64,000 nucleotides of DNA from Neobacillus vireti. Lineage in GTDB: Bacteria > Bacillota > Bacilli > Bacillales > Cytobacillaceae. Positions 53,038 through 61,661 of this stretch are shown piece by piece. Position numbers and translations under genes: made by a program. The DNA lies in contig NZ_LDNB01000002.1 of the NCBI RefSeq assembly GCF_001026695.1, positions 867,149 through 931,148 on the forward strand. Reading direction: 5' to 3'. The stretch's first letter is position 1; each line of letters starts with the position of its first letter. A model generated the notes under the pieces. It was not told where the DNA came from. It saw only the letters and a list, made by a program, of their open reading frames with translations, and searched no databases.

Positions 53038-53601
53038 ATGAGCATTAAACAAAAAAAGTATAATGTTTTTCAACGGCTTGGACGTGCTTTTAAGTTAAAC
53101 TTCTTAAAACTTCTTCGTTCTCCTGGAGGAGCCAAAAAGGTATCATTGGGATTTGCCCTTGGCTTTGGCTTGGAAATGCTCGTAATTTCAACTGCTTCTC
53201 TTATATATATATTATTTGTACCAATTGTCCGGTTGGCTAAAGGCTCATTACCGGCGTCCATCATCGGAAATGTCATAGGAAAACTAACGCTACTTCCCGT
53301 GATTCTTTTACCTTTTGCGAGAACACTTGGAAAAGCAATCTTACCAATGCAAGTCAGAATTGGACACCATACATCTTTCTCTTTTCATCAATTAATGCAA
53401 GGTGATTTCCATAGTTTAGTTGGCCTCCTTCATGGGGGAGTCCATGCATTAATCGGAATGACCATTTTTGGGATTATTCTTAGCTTTATTTCTTACTTCA
53501 TTGTTCATTATTTCTACGAAAAAGAAAAAGCTAATAGACTAAAAAGAAGACGGCATAAACATGAGATTCGCATCAAAAAAATCAATGAGAATTTAATATA
53601 A
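53038..53601 (+). CDS. DUF2062 membrane protein
   Basis: The 187-residue protein has about three hydrophobic segments and the DUF2062 pattern (SPGGAKKVSLGFALGFGLEM, RLAKGSLPASIIGNVIGKLT, then a long final helix). Ends are strongly basic (RLKRRRHKHEIRIKK). The function of the family is unknown. AGGAGGGG lies upstream of the ATG. Confidence 0.85.
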   Translation: MSIKQKKYNVFQRLGRAFKLNFLKLLRSPGGAKKVSLGFALGFGLEMLVISTASLIYILFVPIVRLAKGSLPASIIGNVIGKLTLLPVILLPFARTLGKAILPMQVRIGHHTSFSFHQLMQGDFHSLVGLLHGGVHALIGMTIFGIILSFISYFIVHYFYEKEKANRLKRRRHKHEIRIKKINENLI

Positions 53602-53615
53602 AATATGTCTTTTGT

Positions 53616-53647
53616 AAGCTCTTACGTTAAAATTAAGGGCTTTTTTA
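53616..53647. terminator. Terminator between DUF2062 and NlpC/P60 genes
   Basis: AAGCTCTTA (53616-53624) pairs with TAAGGGCTT (53634-53642) with one wobble, then T residues. It is convergent, so may serve both strands. Confidence 0.7.
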
Positions 53648-53651
53648 TATT

Positions 53652-54380
53652 TCAAATTCTAATCACACGGCCTTTAAACGCGTTTTTCCAATAACCTTTG
53701 GTCATGTCGGCAATGGCGACACCAGTAGAACTTTGGGATCCAATGAATTTTCCATCTCCAAGATAGATCCCAACATGTCCGTCTCGTTTATACGTGTCAA
53801 AGAAGACCAGATCACCTGGCTGCATTTCTTGAGGGGAAACTTGACGACCGTCTTTTTTTATCGAATCTGTATGGCTTCCAATTTCGATACCTGCCTGTGC
53901 AAACGCCCAATGAACAAATCCGGAGCAATCAAACCTGCCACGGGCAATATCGCGGACATTTCTCCCGCCGCCAAACACATAAACAGAGTTTCCAATATAC
54001 TTGTTCCCGACGGTGGTGACCGTACTTATGTATTCATTCCCTATTATCGAGACGCTCTCATTGACTGTTTCAGGAATTGCCTTACTATTCTCTTGAATAG
54101 TTTCAGATACACGTTTCATTTCGTTATTTATATGGATAAGAAGATTGGGGATTTTTGGTTCCACTGTTAGTTTGCTTACTAATTTTTCTTTGAGGTTTGG
54201 AACCTCTAGTTCAGCTGTTAATTGCATTGTTTGAATGGGAGCCTGTTTTACTTGGGGTAAATGGTCTTGATTATGTAAGTCACTAAATGATTCTGCATAA
54301 ACCATATGTATAGAAAATTCGTTCTCGACCGCGGTAAGCATGATGGCTAAGCTAAACAATATTAGGATTCTTTTGATCAC
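53652..54380 (-). CDS. Secreted NlpC/P60 (C40) cell-wall hydrolase
   Basis: The 242-residue exported protein has a signal peptide (about 1-29), a linker (30-125) and a C-terminal NlpC/P60 domain. It shows catalytic Cys152 (RFDCSGFVHWAF) and His202 (DGHVGIYLGDG); the third polar residue is probably in FIGSQSSTGV. Family members cleave D-Glu-mDAP bonds of peptidoglycan stem peptides. No wall-binding domain is present. The start GTG at 54380 has only a weak RBS. Confidence 0.88.
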   Translation of the reverse strand: MIKRILILFSLAIMLTAVENEFSIHMVYAESFSDLHNQDHLPQVKQAPIQTMQLTAELEVPNLKEKLVSKLTVEPKIPNLLIHINNEMKRVSETIQENSKAIPETVNESVSIIGNEYISTVTTVGNKYIGNSVYVFGGGRNVRDIARGRFDCSGFVHWAFAQAGIEIGSHTDSIKKDGRQVSPQEMQPGDLVFFDTYKRDGHVGIYLGDGKFIGSQSSTGVAIADMTKGYWKNAFKGRVIRI

Positions 54381-54612
54381 TCAACATCACTACTTTCTTA
54401 TAAGATATTATTTTATTACTAATTTTCTAAATGTTCATACTATTTAATGTATCAAAATTGTAACAGATAATTCTGTCAAATATGTTATAAGAGTATTACA
54501 ATTTGATAACATTAGTTATGTTTTTCTCTTGAATGGAATTCGTTTACATGGTATGATAAAAAACATATTTGTGAACAAATTGTGAACTTTTGAAAAATTA
54601 TGAATCACTTTT

Positions 54613-54780
54613 AATACGAAATAGCGTTCCTGTTGATCGGTTAAAGGTATTTATAAGTCTAGTAAACAATAACTGTTGGTACTTAACAGCGTCCCTGTTT
54701 AAGACAAACCGTTGTAAGAATTCATTAAGATTCCCTTTTTCTTAGGAACCAACAGTGAATTTTTTCAACGGTTTTTATTT
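54613..54780 (+). ncRNA. Candidate attenuator leader A upstream of OFA transporter
   Basis: Hairpin 1 (54620-54634): AATAG-CGTTC-CTGTT, enclosed by AATAC/GTATT (54613/54647). Hairpin 2 (54675-54709): GTTGGTACTTAACAG, loop CGTCC, CTGTTTAAGACAAAC. Terminator: AACCGTTG (54707-54714) pairs with CAACGGTT (54766-54773), then TTTATTT. The terminator's 5' arm overlaps the 3' foot of hairpin 2, so the two can compete. CTGTTGGT (54673-54680) could alternatively pair with ACCAACAG (54748-54755). Hairpin 2 recurs at 56571. No known class is recognised. Confidence 0.6.
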
Positions 54781-54832
54781 GTTCACAAAGCTTTTACATA
54801 ACATAAATTCCAAAGGGGAGAGGTAAGTAAAT

Positions 54833-56107
54833 ATGAAAAAGACTAAAAATCGGTGGCTGATTGCTTTATCGGCAGTTGGAATTCACATTTCAATTGGTTC
54901 CGTGTACGCATGGAGTAATTTTACAACCCCATTAAAAGACTTATTCGGTTGGACTGATTCTGAAGTGGCGCTGACATTCAGTATTGCTATATTATTTTTA
55001 GGTTTGTCGGCCGCATTTCTTGGTCACTTTGTTGAAAAATATGGCCCTAGAAAATCAGGATTACTAGCTGCAATCTTTTTTGGAGTGGGAATCGTCGGGT
55101 CTGGTCTGGCTGTCCATTTAGGTTCAAAATACCTATTATATGTTTTCTATGGAGCACTTGGCGGAATTGGATTAGGAGTGGGCTATATTGCGCCTGTTTC
55201 CACTCTAGTAAAATGGTTTCCAGATCGAAGAGGACTAGCAACCGGACTTGCGATTATGGGTTTTGGATTTGCAGCTGCTATTGCTAGTCCGATTATGAAC
55301 ATGCTTATTGAGTCAGTAGGTGTTGCCAATACGTTTTACATACTTGGAATTTCATACTTCATCATTATGATACTATCCTCGCTATATCTCGAAAAGCCTG
55401 AAGAAGGATGGCTCCCAGACGGATATAAAGAGAAAATTAATAGTGGAAAAGTGAAACCGAATATGGATTTATCTCAACTGATGGCCAATGAGGCTGTTAA
55501 AACAAAACGTTTCTGGTACTTATGGCTGATGTTATTTATCAATGTAACCTGTGGAATTGCGATTTTAGCGGTTGCAAAGCCACTTGCGATGGAAAGTATT
55601 GGCATTGATATGACGGCAGCAGCAGCTCTTGTCGGAGCGATTGGAATCTTTAATGGTTTAGGAAGAATTGGCTGGGCTAGTTTTTCAGATATCATCGGTC
55701 GACCTGCTACCTATACATCGTTCTTTGTCCTGCAAATGGTGATTTTCTTCTTCTTACCAGAGGTATCGATTAAATGGTTGTTCATGGGGATGTTAATTAT
55801 CGTCTATACTTGCTATGGCGGTGGATTTTCCTCAATTCCGGCCTATATCGGTGATTTGTTTGGCACAAAGCAGCTCGGAGCAATCCATGGGTATATTCTA
55901 ACTGCATGGGCAGCAGCAGGTCTTGCGGGTCCATTATTTGCCGCTTGGATTAAAGATACAACAGGCAGCTATTCAGGCAGCTTAACGTTCTTCTCAGGAT
56001 TGTTTGTTATCGCGTTTGTCATCTCAATCCTTATACGTGTTGATATTAATAAGCTAAAACGAGGTCAGATTAATAAAAATATACCATTGAAAAATCAAGT
56101 AAGTTAA
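54833..56107 (+). CDS. Oxalate/formate antiporter-family (OFA) MFS transporter
   Basis: A 424-residue MFS protein with 12 membrane segments and the OFA pattern: IHISIGSVYAWSNFTTPLKD at the N-terminus, GLGVGYIAPVSTLVKWFPDR then RGLATGLA, and SIPAYIGDLFGTKQLGAIHG. Characterised relatives exchange oxalate for formate or move other monocarboxylates. It is near an FdhF/YdeP oxidoreductase and fdhD, and shares their type of leader RNA. Formate or oxalate transport is therefore likely, though not proven. Confidence 0.88.
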   Translation: MKKTKNRWLIALSAVGIHISIGSVYAWSNFTTPLKDLFGWTDSEVALTFSIAILFLGLSAAFLGHFVEKYGPRKSGLLAAIFFGVGIVGSGLAVHLGSKYLLYVFYGALGGIGLGVGYIAPVSTLVKWFPDRRGLATGLAIMGFGFAAAIASPIMNMLIESVGVANTFYILGISYFIIMILSSLYLEKPEEGWLPDGYKEKINSGKVKPNMDLSQLMANEAVKTKRFWYLWLMLFINVTCGIAILAVAKPLAMESIGIDMTAAAALVGAIGIFNGLGRIGWASFSDIIGRPATYTSFFVLQMVIFFFLPEVSIKWLFMGMLIIVYTCYGGGFSSIPAYIGDLFGTKQLGAIHGYILTAWAAAGLAGPLFAAWIKDTTGSYSGSLTFFSGLFVIAFVISILIRVDINKLKRGQINKNIPLKNQVS

Positions 56108-56187
56108 GAAAGTTGCAAATTTTCCACTAAACTTATACAATATTAACAACATTAACAGTGTGTAAACCTGAAGTAATAGCAAGTGAG

Positions 56188-56556
56188 ATGAGTTTATTGA
56201 ATAAATATGAAGCGGAATTTAGTAATATTGTTCGCGCGTATCGTAAACGGCATATGGGGAAAGGTCCTAGTCAAGTGCGAACTACCTTTTGTAAGAACTG
56301 GGCAATTTGTGAACTAGAGGGGAATTTATCTCCGATTGAAAAATTTATTGCCACTGCGGAAGATGGAAAACAAATGCTGCGGGCTGCTCGGACCGAAATG
56401 GTAAAGGAGATTTATAAGAAAAATCATCCTGCTGAGATGGAGGAACTTTTAGGAGTAGAATTCGTTAAGGTATTTGTTGATATCAATATCGAAGAGGACA
56501 AAGGAATGTCCATCTTCGTCTTTGATCGGGATATTGAAGAGAAATTTAAAAATTAA
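56188..56556 (+). CDS. DUF2294 protein
   Basis: A small soluble protein of about 122 residues starting MSLLNKYEAEFSNIVRAYRK, then RHMGKGPSQVRTTF and ICELEGNLSPIEKFI. This is the DUF2294 pattern; the biochemical role is unknown. A GTG at 56158 opens the frame earlier but has no RBS; the RBS at 56188 is also weak, so the start is uncertain. It lies between the OFA transporter and the oxidoreductase, and may be cotranscribed with the former. Confidence 0.8.
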   Translation: MSLLNKYEAEFSNIVRAYRKRHMGKGPSQVRTTFCKNWAICELEGNLSPIEKFIATAEDGKQMLRAARTEMVKEIYKKNHPAEMEELLGVEFVKVFVDINIEEDKGMSIFVFDRDIEEKFKN

Positions 56557-56570
56557 TGACTACTAAAATA

Positions 56571-56660
56571 GTTGGTACTTGGCAGCGAACCTGTTGAAGA
56601 CTAACCACCTTGGTGCATTCATCCTTTTCCTGAGATGAATGCTATCCTCGGTGGTTTTTT
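56571..56660 (+). ncRNA. Candidate attenuator leader B upstream of formate dehydrogenase-like gene
   Basis: The 35-nt hairpin 56571-56605 is GTTGGTACTTGGCAG, loop CGAAC, CTGTTGAAGACTAAC. It matches leader A hairpin 2 position by position with paired changes (AA to GG opposite UU, kept as G-U pairs). Its 3' foot overlaps the terminator arm AACCACC (56603-56609), which pairs with GGTGGTT (56650-56656) around an inner GCATTCATC/GATGAATGC stem. A T run follows, 41 bp before the start codon. Confidence 0.6.
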
Positions 56661-56700
56661 ATTTGTTTTTAAAATTGGAGATCTTGAGGAGGAATGAAGG

Positions 56701-59058
56701 ATGGGAAAAACATTACATCCAGGTCCACAGAAAAAATCAGTTGTGCCTGCACCCGAACACTGGGTGAGTCCAATTCCTTTTGGACTAGGAAAAATGAAAC
56801 CAAAACATATTCGCGATACGATGAAAGTCGCATGGGAGAATAAAGATAATCTCGGCTATGCCGCCAATATTTTAACAAAAGGAGTTTGTGATGGCTGTGC
56901 GCTTGGTGTATCCGGTTTATATGACCAAACGTTAACAGGGCCACATGTGTGTACAACTCGCTTAAATGTCCTAAGACTCAATACCATGCCTGCGATTAAG
57001 CCTGAAATTCTTCATGCAGATATAGATGAATTAAGGAAATACGACAGTTCAGAGCTTCGGAAGCTGGGCCGTATTCCCTATCCATTAATCCGCCGTAAAG
57101 GGGAACGAAAATTTTCCCGGATTACTTGGGATCATGCGATGGATATGATTGCGTTGAAAATGAGAAAGCTGAATCCAAAACAATTTGCTTTTTATTTAAC
57201 AGCACGCGGGATTACAAATGAAAGCTATTATGTGGCCGGTAAAGTAGCACGTTTTCTTGGGACCAACCATATTGATAATGCCTCACGGATTTGTCACGCA
57301 CCAAGTAAAACAGCGTTAAAGCGTTCAATTGGCGTAGGAGCTTCAACGTGCAATTATTTAGATTGGATTGGTACAGATGTCCTATTGTTTTGGGGCAGTG
57401 TCGCAGCGAACTCTTCACCAGTTTCTTCAAAATACATGCTTGAAGCGAAGAAAAAGGGTACCAAAATCATTGTTGTCAATCCATACAGAGAACCAGCGAT
57501 GGACCAGTATTGGATTCCTTCAAACCCGGAATCCGCCTTGTTTGGGACCAAAATTGCAGATGATTTCTATCAAGTCAACATTGGCGGCGATATCGCGTTC
57601 ATGCATGGGATTATGAAGCATTGGTTTGATATGGATGAGAAGGTTTATGGTTCTGCGATCAACCACGAGTTTGTTGAGGCACATGTGAATGGGTATGAAG
57701 AGCTTAAGAAAAGGGTTCAAGTCCAAACGTGGGAATCAATCACTGAATCTTCCGGTGTTTCGAAAGGAAGGATTATTGAATTGGCTGAACTGTTAGCAAG
57801 CAGTAAAAATGCTGTTTATGCATGGGCTATGGGACTTACTATGCATTCATTTGCCACTGATAATATTTCTCAAGTGGCAAACTTGGCACTTCTTCGCGGG
57901 CACCTGGGACGAAAGCATGCAGGTCTTATGCCGTTTCGGGGACATTCAAGCGTTCAAGGAAGCGGTGAAATGGGTGCTGATCCATTCGTCTTACCGGGCG
58001 GCGGCTGGGATGGCAACACTGTCGAGAGAATCGAACAGCTTTGGGGATTTGAACTTCCAAAGTGGCAGGGGGATATCGTGGGAGTTACTCTGGAAAACAT
58101 CGTCCTTCCAGAAGACCATGAACGCAAAGTTAAACTCTACTACTTATCTGGCGGTAACTTTTTAGAGACGATGCCTGACCCTGATTTTATAAAAGAGGCC
58201 TTATCTGAATTAGAAATTCGTGTACACCAAGATATTATTTTAAACACCTCGACATTAGTCGATGCAAAAGAAGCAGTCATCATATTGCCGGCGAAAACAC
58301 GTTATGAGCAGGAAGATGGCGGTACGAGTACTTCAACAGAAAGGATGGTTTATTTTTCACCTGAGATACCGGGTAACAAAAATAGGGTGGAAGAAGCAAG
58401 GGCAGAATGGAAGATTTATATCGATCTTGCTAAGCGTGTGAAACCGGAAACGGCTCATTTGGTTGATTTTGCTGACGGTTATGCCGTTCGTCGGGAAATT
58501 GCGAAAGCAAACCCTGATTATGATGGCATCCAACACTTGAAAGAACAGGGGGACGTCTTCCAGTGGGGCGGCGCTTGGCTATGTGAAGACGGGATTTGTC
58601 CAACTCCTGACGGAAAAGGAAGTTTAATACCAGTTGAAATTCCCGATTTAAATAAGAAGCCTGAACAATTTATCGTCACCTCCCGCCGTGGGAAGCAGTT
58701 TAATTCAATGGTTTACAATGAGGTCGATCCGTTAAACGGAGCAGGCCGTTATGACGTGTTAATGAGTGCTGTCGATGGGCAAAAACTAAGCATTGCCGAA
58801 GGTGAAGGAATCGTCGTATATAACGGATTCGGCGTATTCCAAGGCACAGCAAAATTTGTTGAGATTGCACCAGGTAATATCGAAGTGCATTTTCCAGAGG
58901 GGAACTTTTTGCTGCCGCGGGGCCGATATGAGAAATTTGCTGGTATCCCTGATTACAATATCACTGTTCATGTTGAAAAAGCAGAACGATATAACGCTAG
59001 GAAAGATACCGCCTATCTTGAAAAGCCAATTCCTGAACTCGAAACAGAAGTAGGTTAA
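56701..59058 (+). CDS. FdhF/YdeP-family molybdopterin oxidoreductase (formate dehydrogenase-like)
   Basis: The 785-residue protein belongs to the molybdopterin-guanine-dinucleotide enzymes. N-terminal Cys63, Cys66 and Cys84 (GVCDGCALG and HVCTTR) probably bind an Fe-S cluster. C198 in SRICHAPS aligns with the Sec/Cys Mo ligand of FdhF (...UHGPS). It also has LRGHLGRKHAGLMPFRGHSS and the C-terminal cofactor domain (VTSRRGKQFNSMVYNEVDPL). There are no extra ferredoxin domains, unlike B. subtilis YrhE. It is followed by fdhD. Formate oxidation is likely; YdeP-type members have less certain substrates. Confidence 0.9.
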   Translation: MGKTLHPGPQKKSVVPAPEHWVSPIPFGLGKMKPKHIRDTMKVAWENKDNLGYAANILTKGVCDGCALGVSGLYDQTLTGPHVCTTRLNVLRLNTMPAIKPEILHADIDELRKYDSSELRKLGRIPYPLIRRKGERKFSRITWDHAMDMIALKMRKLNPKQFAFYLTARGITNESYYVAGKVARFLGTNHIDNASRICHAPSKTALKRSIGVGASTCNYLDWIGTDVLLFWGSVAANSSPVSSKYMLEAKKKGTKIIVVNPYREPAMDQYWIPSNPESALFGTKIADDFYQVNIGGDIAFMHGIMKHWFDMDEKVYGSAINHEFVEAHVNGYEELKKRVQVQTWESITESSGVSKGRIIELAELLASSKNAVYAWAMGLTMHSFATDNISQVANLALLRGHLGRKHAGLMPFRGHSSVQGSGEMGADPFVLPGGGWDGNTVERIEQLWGFELPKWQGDIVGVTLENIVLPEDHERKVKLYYLSGGNFLETMPDPDFIKEALSELEIRVHQDIILNTSTLVDAKEAVIILPAKTRYEQEDGGTSTSTERMVYFSPEIPGNKNRVEEARAEWKIYIDLAKRVKPETAHLVDFADGYAVRREIAKANPDYDGIQHLKEQGDVFQWGGAWLCEDGICPTPDGKGSLIPVEIPDLNKKPEQFIVTSRRGKQFNSMVYNEVDPLNGAGRYDVLMSAVDGQKLSIAEGEGIVVYNGFGVFQGTAKFVEIAPGNIEVHFPEGNFLLPRGRYEKFAGIPDYNITVHVEKAERYNARKDTAYLEKPIPELETEVG

Positions 59059-59083
59059 TTTTCCATGGAAAGGGGCAAAGCAT

Positions 59084-59908
59084 GTGCTAAATGAAATTAC
59101 TACTTCACAAAACATTCTCAGGTTTAACGGACAAGATTTTTTCGAGGATGAGGATGATATTGCAGTTGAAACAGCTTTAACAATTGTGGTAGATGGAAAC
59201 GAGTTTGCCACCATGGTATGTACCCCTTCTGACTTGCAGGAATTGGTGGTTGGATTTTTAGCATCGGAGGGTGTTATTCGCGCTTACCAGGATATCAAAT
59301 CCCTTCAAATTGATGAAGATCGGGGATTCGCGTATGTGGACCTGATAAACAAACATTCCGTTTTTAAAGAGTTTCATTCGAAGCGATTTATAAGTTCCTG
59401 TTGTGGTAAAGGCCGGCAGTTTTACTTCCATAATGATGTAAAAACAGCAAAAACGGTAATGACAAAACTGACGATCACGCCGGAACAATGCCGTAAGTTA
59501 ATGAAGCAGATGCAGGAAAGTTCTTCTCATTTTCAGCAAACAGGCGGCGTTCATAACGCTGCTCTATGTACAAGTGATGGAATTGTAGTATCCAGAACCG
59601 ATATTGGTCGTCATAATGCCTTAGATAAACTGTTTGGCTACTGTATTATCCACCGAATTTCACTAAAGGATAAGATAATAGCTTTTAGCGGTCGAATCTC
59701 ATCAGAGGTGTTGTTGAAAGCCGCCAAGATTGGGGTTGGAATTATCCTATCGAAATCAGCGCCAACCAATCTTGCCTTAAACTTAGCGGAGGAACTTGGA
59801 ATTACCGCGGTAGGCTTTATTCGAGGAAATGGGTTTAATGTATACACCCATCAGCACCGGATCCAGGGAATCGAATCACTTCCTGCAATCATTGGTTTAG
59901 ATGATTGA
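59084..59908 (+). CDS. fdhD: Formate dehydrogenase accessory sulfurtransferase FdhD
   Basis: FdhD carries sulfur from a cysteine desulfurase to the molybdenum cofactor of formate dehydrogenases. The 274-residue protein keeps the conserved Cys pair C106-C107 in FISSCCGKG. It also has TGGVHNAALC, RTDIGRHNALDKLFGY, SGRISSEVLLKAAKIGV and SKSAPTNLA. GTG start with AAGGGG 9 bp upstream, 25 bp after the oxidoreductase gene, so it is clearly the same operon. Confidence 0.95.
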   Translation: MLNEITTSQNILRFNGQDFFEDEDDIAVETALTIVVDGNEFATMVCTPSDLQELVVGFLASEGVIRAYQDIKSLQIDEDRGFAYVDLINKHSVFKEFHSKRFISSCCGKGRQFYFHNDVKTAKTVMTKLTITPEQCRKLMKQMQESSSHFQQTGGVHNAALCTSDGIVVSRTDIGRHNALDKLFGYCIIHRISLKDKIIAFSGRISSEVLLKAAKIGVGIILSKSAPTNLALNLAEELGITAVGFIRGNGFNVYTHQHRIQGIESLPAIIGLDD

Positions 59909-60111
59909 TAGGGAGAGAGGTTCATAGTGCCCGTGAAGCTGAAATAAACCGAATTAAGCTGCCTGCCCCCAGGAGGTTAATACCTTACTTCATCGGGGGG
60001 GGGGCAATCATACCCCTTTTATCAAAAAAATTGATTATTAGTAAACAATCATTCTTTGTTACAAAAACGATATAATTAGAAAGAGGTTATTTACTTAAGG
60101 GGTGGATATTT
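59909..60111. other. Intergenic region with a run of ten G
   Basis: This gap after fdhD holds GCCTGCCCCC (59951-59960) and a homopolymer of ten G residues (59995-60004), which could pair in a loose hairpin. No T run follows, so no terminator is called. Confidence 0.5.
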
Positions 60112-60750
60112 TTGGAGATTGGTAATCCATTTAAAGATATTATTGAGTCAGAAGAAGAGCTGCGTTCCCTTGTTGGTTATCCAAGTGAATTAGTGAAAAA
60201 TAAGGTGATTACCTATATTGATCACCATTGTTCAAGCTTTATTTCCAAATCGCCATTTCTGGTTCTTTCTACTGCTGATTCTTCCGGTTTTTGTGATGTA
60301 TCGCCACGCGGGGATAGTCCTGGATTTGTCCATGTTCTAAATGAGAAATATTTAATCATCCCCGAAAGACCAGGGAATAAACGAATCGATTCGATGCAAA
60401 ATATTCTATCCAATCCAAAAGTAGGGCTACTATTTCTTATACCAGGTTTAGGAGAAACGCTAAGAGTTAATGGCAGGGCAGCTTTAGTAAAAGATAACGA
60501 ATTGCTTGAAAAGATGGCAGTAAGAGGACGAAAACCTCTTGTCGGGATTGGGGTAGAAGTAGAGGAATGTTTTATCCACTGCGCGAAAGCCTTTAAACGC
60601 TCAGGTTTATGGGAGCCGCATTTATGGGCTGATCAAGAAACACTACCTTCGGCTGCTCAAATATTATTTGAACACGCCAAGCTACCAAATAGCAGTGCAA
60701 AAAAAATCGAAGCAAACTTAAATGAAAGCTATACTAAACGGCTTTATTGA
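60112..60750 (+). CDS. PPOX-type flavoprotein (MSMEG_1061-like)
   Basis: The 212-residue protein has a pyridoxamine-phosphate-oxidase-like FMN-binding split barrel. It contains FLVLSTADSSGFCDVSPRGD, YLIIPERPGNKRIDSMQNIL and VGLLFLIPGLGETLRVNGRA, then HCAKAFKRSGLW. The pattern matches the MSMEG_1061 family of FMN-dependent proteins; the substrate is unknown. TTG start at 60112 behind AAGGGGTGG. It is monocistronic with its own terminator. Confidence 0.85.
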   Translation: MEIGNPFKDIIESEEELRSLVGYPSELVKNKVITYIDHHCSSFISKSPFLVLSTADSSGFCDVSPRGDSPGFVHVLNEKYLIIPERPGNKRIDSMQNILSNPKVGLLFLIPGLGETLRVNGRAALVKDNELLEKMAVRGRKPLVGIGVEVEECFIHCAKAFKRSGLWEPHLWADQETLPSAAQILFEHAKLPNSSAKKIEANLNESYTKRLY

Positions 60751-60755
60751 AATCA

Positions 60756-60781
60756 AACGACAGTTCGCTGTCGTTTTTTTA
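60756..60781 (+). terminator. Intrinsic terminator after PPOX gene
   Basis: AACGACAG pairs perfectly with CTGTCGTT around a TTCG tetraloop, then seven T residues. Confidence 0.93.
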
Positions 60782-60932
60782 AAAATAATAATATTATGTA
60801 AACTGGATTTCTTTATTATTTGTATCAATTTTTAAAAATATATAATAGTATTATAAAAAAGTTCATGACCCCGTATCTTTTTACCCTTCTTGAAACGTTA
60901 ATTGGGTAGAGAGTGCAGAAGGAGTGAAAACC

Positions 60933-61631
60933 ATGCCACAAAAGCTTAGCCCTTTCAGTAATGAAAATTCACAGGTTGATGATAGGCTGTGGAGCGAATA
61001 TTATCCAAAGCTTCAGCGATATTGCCGCTTTCTAACCCAAAACACATGGGATGGAGACGATATCGCCCAGGAGACCTATCTTAAGGCATTAAAATATAGC
61101 CAGCAACAAATGAGTTCAGCTTTGTTAAATAAAATTGCTTATCATCATTGGATTGATTTGCTTCGAAAAAGAAAAAAAGTAATGGTAGATGATGCTGATA
61201 TTGATAATTCCATTCATGAAGTAACGACTCAACTCGATGAAATGTCACATGCAGTTAATCTGCTCTTGACGCATTTTACGCCAAAGCAAGCCGTTATCTT
61301 TATGTTAAAAGAGGCATTTCAATATCAGTTAAAGGAAATAGCGGAGCTGTTAAACACGACAGAAATGGCCGTGAAGGCAAGTCTTCATCGGGTGAAAAAA
61401 CGTCTCGAAAAAGATGATCATTCTTATTCAGCCGACTTATTTTGGGATCAGGAAGAAAGGGAGCAGCTTTCAAACATTTTTTATGATGCCTTGAAAAATC
61501 AAGACCCAACCGTCCTGATTCAATCCATTCCATCGCTAACAAGTATTAGTGAAGTGCCAAAGCTTGTTTTACGGAATTTACAACCGCTTCAAACTTATTC
61601 CCCTTCAAGCACTCTCTGTATGGCGGCATAG
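60933..61631 (+). CDS. ECF-type RNA polymerase sigma factor
   Basis: The 232-residue protein has sigma region 2 (WSEYYPKLQRYCRFLTQNTW, DDIAQETYLKALKYSQ, then HHWIDLLRKRKK). Region 4 has a helix-turn-helix (TPKQAVIFMLKEAFQYQLKE, IAELLNTTEMAVKASLHRVK). A C-terminal extension of about 60 residues follows region 4, which is unusual for short ECF factors. AGAAGGAG is 8 bp before the ATG at 60933. No anti-sigma gene is adjacent; instead a clpP paralog follows after 30 bp in an evident operon. Confidence 0.87.
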   Translation: MPQKLSPFSNENSQVDDRLWSEYYPKLQRYCRFLTQNTWDGDDIAQETYLKALKYSQQQMSSALLNKIAYHHWIDLLRKRKKVMVDDADIDNSIHEVTTQLDEMSHAVNLLLTHFTPKQAVIFMLKEAFQYQLKEIAELLNTTEMAVKASLHRVKKRLEKDDHSYSADLFWDQEEREQLSNIFYDALKNQDPTVLIQSIPSLTSISEVPKLVLRNLQPLQTYSPSSTLCMAA

Positions 61632-61661
61632 CCAATAATTCGCTTTAAGGAGGAAAAGTAA

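Noticed and set aside
54675..54709. BglG/LicT-type RAT or ANTAR target hairpin
   Set aside because: The loop is five bases (CGNNC) and lacks the RAT internal-loop consensus and the ANTAR hexaloop pattern; no such antiterminator gene is nearby.
59995..60004. Run of ten G as a phase-variation tract
   Set aside because: It lies in a non-coding gap about 110 bp before the next start, not in a promoter spacer or reading frame; assembly error at a homopolymer is also possible.
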